This document shows, piece by piece, positions 55,075 to 64,000 of a stretch of 64,000 bases of DNA. Under the pieces are notes generated by a model. The model ran no database searches, was not told where the DNA came from, and saw only the letters and a list, made by a program, of their open reading frames with translations. The stretch spans positions 2,268,852 through 2,332,851 of the forward strand of contig JAJEKV010000015.1 in assembly GCA_021234155.1 (NCBI GenBank), in the 5' to 3' direction. The first letter of the stretch is position 1; every line of letters starts with the position of its first letter. The position numbers and the translations under genes were made by a program. The DNA comes from Isoetes taiwanensis. Lineage: Eukaryota; Streptophyta; Lycopodiopsida; Isoetales; Isoetaceae.

Positions 55075-58000
55075 TTTTAAGAACTCTCAAGAGCTTTAGT
55101 AAAGGTAAATCCCCTGGGCCTGATGGCTTTCCTCCTGAGTTCTACCTCCACTTCTGGAATATTATGAAGTCAGACTTGATTGATCTAGTGCATGGATTTT
55201 GGAATTCAAATCATTTGCACCCGTCTATCTCTGCTGGATTTATTGCTTTAGTGCCCAAAATTGAAAATCCAAGCTCTTTTGCTGAATGGAGGCCAATTTC
55301 TTTGACAAATTCTACTTATAAGCTATGTGCCAAAATCATTGCACAAAGAATTCAAGCATTTTTGCAAAAAAAACATCAGTGAAAAGGAATCTGCCTTTCT
55401 TCCCAATAGATTTATCATATAAATGCCATGGAAGGTCTTCATTGGAATAAAACCTCCAAGCAAGCTTGCATTCTGCTGAAGCTAGATTTGAAGAGAGCCT
55501 TTGATACAGTCAGATGGAATTTCATTGAAATTGCCTTGAAAAAATTTGGCTTCCATCCTAAAATTATCTCTTTCATTCATGGCTTAAATATTATGTCTAA
55601 ATCTGCTGTCATTATCAATGCACCAATAAATTTCTTTCCACTAGCCAAAGGAGTGAGACAAGGATGTCCTCTGGCCCCTTATCTATTTCTAATTGTTGCT
55701 GATATGCTTACTAGATGTGTAGATAATCTTCAATCTGCAGGGGAAATCATTGGCCTTAAACTTCCTAATAATGCTGATTATCTCACAATATCTCAATATG
55801 CAGATGATACTTTTGCATTCTTAGACTCCAATGCTAATAATGTCAATTCTTTCTTGGACTTAATTAAGGAGTTCTCTGCTGCCTCGGGAGTGTATCTCAA
55901 TCTTGACAAGAGTAAAATTATTGGTGACATCAAACAAACTTCCATATGTGGCATCCCTGTTCTAAATACCTTACAGGTATGCCCTTTCCCTGAATCCAAG
56001 TCTAAAAGGATTATGGAATCCAATTCTGGAGAGAATCAAAAGGAAATTGAATAACTACAAGAGCCATTTATCCTTTGTTGGTAGAACTGTTATTGCAAAC
56101 TCTGTTCTAGCCCATCTCATGTGTACTTCTCCTCTGCCTTAATTGCTCCAAGGGCTATTTATTCTGACTTAGAGAAAATCATAAGGAATTTCATCTAGAA
56201 TGGTTATCACTTAGTCAATTAGAATTCAATTTCTAGGCCAAAAAAATTAGGAGGGCTGGGATGTAAGAATTTGCATATTCAAGCTTGCTCTTTGGCAGGA
56301 AAATATATTTGGAGAACACTTATCGGTAACACCTCTCCTGCTTCTAAATTTATTGCTTATTGGTTGAATATATCTTATCCCTTAGGTCACCCTACTATTA
56401 AGCACTGTCTCTCTGAATCTGCCTTTGTGCATTTGCATCCTGCTCCAAATTCTTCTTCTCTAATGCAAAACTTGATTATGGCCTGGAATAAAGTTCAATC
56501 TTGTCTACAGAGTGATAAAGTCACTGATGCCAGTATGAACACGAATTTATTCTGGTCCCCTATCTTCCAAGATCAACACTCCAAAGTGATAGCCATCAAG
56601 CAACCTAGGATCTATAATAAATGGTCTGATAAACGGATCTTAAGAGTAAAAGACCTCTACATAGAATATTAACTCCTTTATTTCCTGGACCTCCTTAAAA
56701 TCAATCACCAGGGGTACTTCAAGTGACAAAAACATATATGCACATTTCAAGAATATTCTTGTTCCTTTCTAGAATTTCAATGCCTAAGTACTACACTGGG
56801 ATGGACTTTAAAAGGGAAGAATATCTACAAGGTTAGTGATATCTATTCCTATCTGAGTCATATTGATGCTCCTGTCAAAGCCATGCATAAATGGTCATTA
56901 AATCAATTAGGAATTCTTTCTCTTTTCAAAAACATATGGAATTCCTATTGCACTCCAAAGATCAGTTTTTTCATTTGGCTTGTGGCTCATAAAAGTTTGA
57001 TTAATCTCGTGTCCTTGTCTAAGAGATACAATGTCTCAACTCACTGTCAATCTGGCTGCCTACAGGAAGAGTCTATGGATCATATTTTCCTTTGTCCTAA
57101 ATTAAGCTCTTTTTGGTCTTGGTTCTCTGACAGATTTGATCGATATCTGTACCATAAGGATATTAATAATATTCTCTCTTTCTGCAACAAGATGACACTC
57201 TGGCAAACACCGTGTTTGCACTACTTTCTGGAATGTTTGGAAAGCTAGAAATAGAATTCTTTATGGTTCCAAATCCTTCTCTGTTTTCTGGATTAAAATG
57301 CATTTTCAATTGGATATTGAATCCTTTGTTACTTCTCATAAGAGACAACAGGGGGAGAACTATAAGGCTATACAGGGGCCACTTTGATATTTTTATATCT
57401 AATTTAAATGTTATTGATTCTAATGCACCTTATTCTGACTATAACAGAATATCTAGACTTTCTTTTTGGGGGGGGGGGATCTTCAAAATTCGACAGAGAC
57501 ATGGACAATTATGAGGCTTCTATATACTGGCCAAAGCATACAGGGAGACAGCTTACCCTTAGAGAGTTGTGTACTGTTACAGATGAGTTCATACAGGAAA
57601 TAGAAAACTCAAGAGTGAGAGAAGCAGATTGGGCTACAGTTTACAGCAGAGAAGTTATGCAGATGTATTATCTTTTTGAATTTCTATACAACGCTCATTT
57701 CAGTATGACTAAGAGGCAGTTGAGCAGATACAGGGAAATGTATTATAGTCACAAGTTGTTGGCAGATCTATATGGAACTTTGCGCCTGCTAATGGCAAAG
57801 GAAAGTCTATCATCTCTTCTCATTTAGAATGACTCTGGCCACAACAGATACATCCATGGCTCGACAAATGAATTTTATAAGCAACACAATGAGTGGTTCG
57901 ATGCTCATCTTGGAGATCAAAATTAATTCAAATTGTCCTTTTCACAATCTACCCTTCCTCCCAGCCATAAATTACCACAATCCTGTTACCACAATCCTGA

Positions 58001-58341
58001 CCATTTTGACTTGAATCCAGTTCTCATCTAATCAAGGTTATGGTTAGTATTTTGATTTGCTTTTACAGGAACTTGAAGATTTCCATACAAATGAGCTGCT
58101 TCAATGTTCATTTTTCAAGGGAACACTACATGCATGAAGACCTTATTGTTTACTTCCTATGCTACTATATTACTATAGCTCTAATTCCAGTTTCATAGAT
58201 CAATTTTGAAAACATATTATGATAATGATCTTCTTATGAGGTCCTTTATCATTATGCCCTGCTTTTTAGCAGATTGGTATATGGTTTGTATGGCTTTTTC
58301 TACTTAATGAAAAAATCTACTCTTACTTTCAAAAAAAAAAA
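55075..58341 (+). pseudogene. L1-type LINE, reverse transcriptase to poly(A), 5' truncated
   Basis: Begins SFSKGKSPGPDGFPPEFY, continues ALVPKIENPSSFAEWRPISL, LKLDLKRAFDTVRWNFIE, GVRQGCPLAPYLF and QYADDTFAF (the YADD active site), then the post-RT region GGLGCKNLHIQACSLAGKYI and a zf-RVT domain PKISFFIWLVAHK with HCQSGCLQEESMDHIF. Frameshifts near 55380, 56050 and 56700. The 3' end has CTTAATGAAAAAATC and a 13-A tail at 58329-58341, typical of plant L1 ends. The 5' part (ORF1, EN) is missing or is the EN fragment left of the Copia element. Confidence 0.85.
57470..57933 (+). pseudogene. Unusual frame between zf-RVT and poly(A) of the LINE
   Basis: After a run of about 11 G, the frame reads KFDRDMDNYEASIYWPKHTG, LTLRELCTVTDEFIQEIENS and MTKRQLSRYREMYYSHKLLA, stops at TAG (57825) and continues NDSGHNRYIHGSTNEFYKQH to TAA. 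It is helical and charged. Plant L1 elements usually have RNase H here; this shows none of its motifs. Function unknown. Confidence 0.45.
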
Positions 58342-59920
58342 AATATTGTCCTCAACAACCTCTATAAACACACAATCATTCAATTACATTTCAGTTGTAA
58401 CATGGTTAGGTGAGTGAACCACATATTGCAACTATGTAAAGGTAGAAAGTTTATAAGTTTTCTTCATGTATCTAGATAGGAATTAAACATAAGTTTCTTA
58501 TGTATGCCTAGATAAATGGCCTGTTTGTATGTTATAATTGCATTCTGATTCAAATATGTTGATGAGTAAAAACAATAAGACTACTTGTTGCAGGATTGTG
58601 AACAATGAACCTAAAGTCCTTGGCATCAAAGAATTCCTGCAGGTATTTAGTGATTTCTATAGTGAGAGAATAAAATTCATATTTGAAAGAGACACTGTAA
58701 TGCTCTTTAGTTGTGTCAAACAATGCAATATATGGACATATACCCTAAGACTGCATGTACTCTTGGATGTTTTGGGTATCAGTACAACTGTATTCTTCTT
58801 GTCACACTGGAAGTGTGCTTTATTTTAAGTGACTCATAGAGCATCTCATTAGAGCAGCTGGTAAGAGACTTATGAATGGAAAGCCACCAGGGTAGTCATC
58901 TTGCATCTTGTGGATGCCAATATCCAGCCATTTTTCCTGCACCTACATAATGATAAAGATCATTCTAGACAGTCTTTAATATTATGATTAGGTGGCCATA
59001 ACTAACCTTTAAATTTAATTATGGTGGCCATAACTGGCCTTTAAATCTAATTATGTATGGAAAAGTAATTGTAAATGAATGCTGCAGTACTTTCTCGACT
59101 TCAAGTGTTCAGTTATTGAACGATGGGCATTGTTTAAGCTTAAAAGGGCAGAAGAGAGAGATCATCTAGTCCAGATAACTTTTGGAGTTTTCAACTTATT
59201 ATGTTACCATTTATTTTATTTTAATTTGTTGTCTTTACTTTGTTATTTTAAAACGTCTATCCCAGTCTGCCAATGCTTAGGAAGTCTATAACTAGAAATC
59301 TGATTGTTCGACACAGAATATAATCTTGGATTGAAGATATATAGAGCTGAAGTGAAAGCTAACGATATAGAGAATGAAGATGTGGGATATAGATTGAGAT
59401 ATTTTGTGTTTGATGAGCTCTTGACTCTTGAGATTGTTTATATCTACATAATCATAGACATTTCTTTGATACTATCTTCTTTTCTTAAGGCCACTAGTGC
59501 TCGTATGTACAACTCAATGCTAAACTCAGGGTCTGCTCATAGGTCTGGACAATTTAGACTACATTGTCCACATCATAAAGGGAGCGAGAGATGATGTGGC
59601 TGCAACTGTGATACTACAAGAAGGTGCGCTATGAATATTATATAAGGGATAAATGCCCTTTAGATTTCCACCTACCAAAGACCAAAGGTTGATAATTTTC
59701 TCATGGCACTTGAGTATTTATTGCAGAGTTTAAGCTGTCTCATGCACAAGCTGAAGGTTTGCTAGCCATCCTCTACGCAGATTAACCAATCTTGAGGTAA
59801 GATTCTTGAGCAGGAGATGAAAAACTTCACTCTCACACATAGACATGTCATAGATTTGCTATCATTGGGTCTTTGCATTTGTAACTATGTGCCATTTATA
59901 GTTTCACAATGATGTTGCAG
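58342..59920. other. No firm gene; exon-like pieces upstream of coiled-coil exons
   Basis: Plus-strand fragments near 58600-58700 and 59300-59440 are coding-like but unrecognised and may be earlier exons of the coiled-coil gene at 59921-60223. Confidence 0.3.
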
Positions 59921-60010
59921 AAGGATAAACTCATTGATGAGCATAAGGTTCTTACTGCTCAAATTGATGACTTCAAACATGTTTTGCAAAATAAACAACG
60001 CATTATACAG
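59921..60010 (+). CDS. Coiled-coil exon of an unrecognised gene
   Basis: Between TTGCAG| and ACAG|GTATAT, exactly 30 codons: KDKLIDEHKVLTAQIDDFKH then VLQNKQRIIQ. Heptad-like pattern. Confidence 0.5.
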
Positions 60011-60097
60011 GTATATTATATTGCTTGGGGTAATTGCTGGATCTAATATGGATCCAACATGCCAGTTTTGCTGATTTGTACTGCATGCCGTATATAG

Positions 60098-60223
60098 ATT
60101 GTGGAGAAAGAAGCATTAGCACTCAAGGCGCAATTTGAGAGTTCTCGGCATACTGAATTAGAATATGGACGGGATGGAGAGATTAATGACATGGATGTTA
60201 TAACTAATGAGGAAACTCTAGTT
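60098..60223 (+). CDS. Next coiled-coil exon of the same gene
   Basis: Between ATATAG| and GTT|GTATGT, exactly 42 codons in phase 0: IVEKEALALKAQFESSRHTE then an acidic DGEINDMDVITNEETLV. The phase match with the preceding exon supports one gene; no family recognised. Confidence 0.5.
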
Positions 60224-60917
60224 GTATGTGTCTCACTACCTTATCTTCTTGGATGCATATTGCTGCTTGCTATAAAACCGTAATAGGCTGGGCCTGTGGT
60301 TAGACCTAGACAACTATTGGGGGGAAAGATGCTGAGTACCATCTCTGCTTGAACATTGGAATTCAAGTTTAACAACCCTTTATGAAATAAATATAAAGAG
60401 TCCTTCGAAAAATTATATCCCCTTGTCATTTGTGTCTGTTCAAGTTGAAAATTATGTGAAATGCCTCCTGAAGTCACGTTTCCTCTTGTTAATCTTGACT
60501 CTTCATTTTAGGTTTTAAGCGAAAGGGGTTATATTAAACAAATGCAACCAGATATTTTTGCAAAGCATAAGGAGGGGAACAACGGGAAAATCCTGGGGAG
60601 GGGGGGATAGCGACAAATGATGCTATATCTTCATGGGTTGCATGCAACACCCATGACCATACTTTTCTTCAGGTACGGCTCAAGCAAAGGAGAGATTTAT
60701 CTGCTTACTATTGTAAATTAGGGTAAATTAGAGGAGAACGAATCGGGCCGTAATTTTACATTAATTTATTTGATTAATTAGGGAACTTAATTAGCTTAAA
60801 TGAAACATAAAGGCTTAAGATAAAACTTTGGGGTTTCTGAACAGTGGAAGGCGCATCGGGGATCCCGATCATTTGGAGCGGATTGGAAAGAGCTTTCAAG
60901 AGGGGGCAAACTTCTTA
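60224..60917. other. No recognised feature
   Basis: Intron or flank of the coiled-coil gene; a GGGGAGGGGGGGATAG tract lies near 60594. Confidence 0.4.
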
Positions 60918-61569
60918 GGGTGCCTTCGCACTCACGGTTAGGTTAAGGTTAAGTTAATTTTGACCTTTAAGTTAAGTTAGTGTTAACTGGATCCTGCCTT
61001 CAGACCAAACTTAGTTAAGGATTCCCGTTAAAATTAACCTAACGGCAGTTCCATGAAATGCGTTCGCACATGCCCAATTTAAGTTATCCTTTAAATTAAC
61101 ATAAAGACAACATGTTTATACATGCCTCGTTAAGTTACCTTAAGTTATCATTAAAATGGCCATAACTGACCTTAAAGTGACCTCTTAAGGTCACTTTAAC
61201 TTTTTGTGTATTTTTTGGATTGGGTTAATTTTGTGTTAATTTTACTAACTTAACCCAACATAGTGCGAACATAATTTTTGTTAACTTTTTTATTTAAAAA
61301 AGTTAACTGACACGTAACTGAAATTCTTAACCCAATGCTATAACTTAACTAGCAGTGCGAACGAAACTTTTACTTAAAAAATAAATTTGTCCTAACTTAA
61401 AGGTGGGAACATAGTGTGAACATAATTTCCGTTAGCATTTTCATTAAAAAACGTTATGTGACACTTAACTAAAATTCTTAACCCAATGCTAACTTAACTA
61501 GTGGTGCGAACGAAACTTGTGTTAAAAATTAAAATTTCTCTTAACTTAACGGCGGGCGCGAAGGTACCC
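60918..61569. mobile_element. 652-bp Harbinger-type MITE with TTA target duplication
   Basis: Ends are inverted repeats: GGGTGCCTTCGCACTCACGG at the left and, read inward, GGGTACCTTCGCGCCCGCCG at the right. Both are flanked by TTA (60915-60917 and 61570-61572), the 3-bp duplication typical of PIF/Harbinger. The inside is TTAA-rich, non-coding, and contains a direct duplication of about 165 bp (around 61256-61415 and 61420-61555). It could be moved only by a transposase supplied elsewhere. Confidence 0.85.
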
Positions 61570-63379
61570 TTACTGAGATTAATCCTTTGTAGATGTTACT
61601 AATTCCTCCTGGGGAGAGAATCATGTCCATAATGCCAGTAAGTGTGTTCAAAGAGGATGAGCACCTGATAATGCTGACAACAAATGATTCATAAAGAGGA
61701 TTACTTTGGCGTCATTCACATCCATCCGGACACAAGGCATAGTTGCCATTCAGTTGGTTCATGGCAAACATTGACTCAGTTCTCTTCGGTCTTGTCTCCC
61801 ATTTCTATCTTTGTCTAAACATCTGCTTCTGCAATTTTTGATAGATACCTGGTGATGAGTTAAAGTGGGTCCGTCATGCCGCTGAGCAAGACATGGTAAC
61901 TATTGTGTCTTAACAAGGAATGGTTGTGCAAATTTCTTGTGGCAAGAAAAGGGTAACAGTTTGATTTGACCTTTTTCAAGATTAAAGATATCTATGAGTT
62001 ATCTTTCTTACGTACATTTGATAACAGAGTTGCGGTCAGTTGGGAGAGCAACAAAAGGAGTCAAAGCCATGAAATTAACACTAGAGTTGTCAGGCGATGG
62101 ACCAAAAATGGTGTATTTGCACTGTTCACTTTAAAATTCATATAAACTCAATGGCTCAAAATTCAATAAAATCCTTCCTAGAAGTTCATATGTGGTAGTC
62201 ATATTCCATATGAAAAATATCTAAAAATCTATCTACCTCCATTCTTGGAAGTTATGCTTAGCTGAATCCAAGGGGGTCATGCCAAGACTGCCTTATATTT
62301 ACATAAGGTAAAACTGTCTTAATGAAATGATTTTTTTGATTTTTTTTAGTATTTTCTTATTTTTCTATGCGAGTTAGAGAGTACAACACAAAAAACTGCA
62401 CCTCATTCCAAGGTATGAGAAGGAAGATAGGGTTCATCGAACATGATAGGGTCAAAACTATTTTCTGTCTTCTGTGGATCAATAATTATTTTAACATGAA
62501 ATTAGAGATCTATATTACCAAGGAAGGCTTGCATCCATAATAAAAAATATAGCTCATCATGAAAGATGATCTACATGCATTATTATCATACTTAACCTAC
62601 AATACTTCTGGTATCAAACACATTAATAAGTTTATGATAGCAAGAGAATAGGTTTCTTTGTATTTTTTGCAATATATAACATCAAGAACCTCTATGCACA
62701 TGTATTATTATATGTGAGTTGAAAAAGAGTGTTATCTTGATTAAATGATTCAAATTTTGAGAAGTCTAAGTATTGACCATTAATGGTCCATAGATGTTTA
62801 TATTTAGATCTTGCAACTACTATGTCACTTTCACATCAAATTTGAGATCCATGTTGCCAATGAAGCCTTGCATTCATAAAAAATATAGCATTTCCTAAAA
62901 GATGAACTATATGAACAATTAGCATACTTAAACTCCAATATCGTGGAGTAACGAACACAACCAAATGTAGAGAATGCATGATTAACTACTACATATGGGT
63001 TGATAAAATTATAATCTACGTAGATATAAGTGTAGTGCATAGCCTACATCTTTTATTACCCACAAGTTTTATTAAATCATTTTAGATTTATTTTTGTCCT
63101 GAATTCTATACAAGAGATTCTTTAGTCAATATTGAAATCAACATAACTTATGAATGCTTCAAAAAAACATCAAACTATAGCTCTTAGAATCAACAACTTA
63201 TGACCACAAGAATCCCATCGATCCGAGCCATCGGATCGCCATTCTGGGAAAGGACGAGCCCCTATATTAGGCTAGTTCCATTCTCAGGCCGGTTATCGGC
63301 GTCTTCTCACAGCAGCATTTTCTTCGTGCTCGTAGCTTCCTTTGGCTCCATCCTCTTTTCTCCTCTTTGGAGATTTGCT
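61570..63379. other. No recognised gene
   Basis: AT-rich DNA with short frames only. GC content rises after 63200. Confidence 0.5.
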
Positions 63380-63470
63380 TTCTCTCTTTTCCTTTTAGAT
63401 TGCTCTTCCTCTTTTCTTCCCTTTTAGATTGCTCTTCTTCTTTCCTTCCCTTTTGGCTTGCTCTTTCTCA
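63380..63470 (+). repeat. Three degenerate copies of a 29-bp pyrimidine-rich unit
   Basis: CTTTTAGATTGCTCTTCCTC, CTTTTAGATTGCTCTTCTTC and CTTTTGGCTTGCTCTTTCTC start successive units. Confidence 0.75.
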
Positions 63471-63479
63471 TGGTTTCTT

Positions 63480-64000
63480 GCAAGCACTTTCTTTGTTTTG
63501 CATGCTACGCGGAGGATTCAAAATATGGCGTGATCTCTTCTTTCTTGGCGCAATTTCTTCGTGAATCTTGGCTGATTTTTGCATGTCAATTGAAGGCATC
63601 ACTTTGTTGCATGCATCTAGTCAGCATTGTTTTTTTGGATGGAACTCATCGATTGTTTTGTTTTTGCACGCATTGCATGCGGATTATTTCCCTCACAGGG
63701 GCCACTAATGGTTTTGCAGTGACCCGGTATCTTTCTTTGCGGTATTTTGTTGCATGCGGGCGGATTCGTCGACATCGAAGCAATTCATAGGGATTTGGGC
63801 AGCCCCCGCATCGAGGCGCTTTCATCTTGCTTTGCGGTTTCTATGCATTTTACAGGCGTGATTCGGTCTTCCTTAGCACACTTGCCTTGTGCATCTTTGG
63901 CTGATTTATGCATGGCAATTGCTTGTGTAATGTTTTCGCATGCATCTACGGTTTAGGGTTGTTTTTGGGTGGAATACTTCGATTGTTTTTGTCTTTTGCC
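63480..64000 (+). repeat. Degenerate tandem repeat, period about 330 bp, rich in TGCATG
   Basis: Word order GGCTGATTT, GCATG-CAATTG, GCATGCATCT, GTTTTT-GG-TGGAA, TCGATTGTTTT at 63569-63660 recurs at 63899-63990. The core TGCATG/CATGCA appears seven times in 450 bp. Open frames across it are not convincing genes. Confidence 0.6.

Overview
The window looks like nuclear DNA of a land plant, most likely a seed-free vascular plant such as a fern (inference). The reasons are long P- and PLS-type pentatricopeptide (PPR) genes, a root-type ferredoxin-NADP reductase, a DCAF8-like WD40 protein, a plant-type thymidine kinase and a kinesin-10 fragment. These sit in AT-rich, intron-containing DNA dense with decayed transposons. 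Nothing looks bacterial, organellar or CRISPR-like.

Region by region. 0.8-2.0 kb: two exons of a DExH/DEAH RNA helicase (minus strand). 3.5-4.1 kb: a cluster of tRNA-derived SINE-like repeats. 4.4-16.2 kb: a decayed Helitron (minus strand; Rep HUH motif and Pif1-like helicase) split by a 7.4-kb terminal-inverted-repeat transposon at 6769-14134. 16.8-17.6 kb: Ty3/gypsy gag-protease remnant. 20.0-25.2 kb: a P-class PPR pseudogene split by a 4-kb insertion that carries fragments of two unrelated host genes (FNR and DCAF8). 29-36 kb: kinesin-10 fragments, an inverted truncated PPR copy, a thymidine kinase remnant, and an uninterrupted 851-codon PPR gene on the minus strand, followed by a small two-exon gene. 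37.4-39.2 kb: a decayed replitron-like HUH element. About 40 kb: PIF/Harbinger transposase remnant. 44-48 kb: exon-like blocks of an unrecognised gene. 50.9-58.3 kb: LINE endonuclease fragment, a Copia LTR element lacking reverse transcriptase, and an L1-type LINE 3' part with poly(A). 60.9-61.6 kb: a TTA-flanked Harbinger-type MITE. 63.4-64 kb: degenerate tandem repeats.

The most notable object is the 6769-14134 transposon. It has long terminal inverted repeats and two divergent genes around a roughly 280-bp intergenic region. The leftward gene resembles the DUF7869-type RNase H-like proteins and is the candidate transposase. The rightward, multi-exon gene joins a ParB-like domain to a bacterial-type (beta-class) N4-cytosine/N6-adenine DNA methyltransferase. 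Its introns hold arrays of the 14-bp palindrome GTATAAATTTATAC, part at 28-29 bp spacing and part inside an exactly registered 168-bp inverted repeat. This suggests an element that marked or bound its own DNA, although the copy here is dead: several frameshifts, and in-frame stops that almost all look like C-to-T changes at Gln/Arg codons.

Limits: all exon calls rest on reading frames, splice consensus and remembered family motifs. No alignment or database search was run, and many degenerate stretches remain unassigned.
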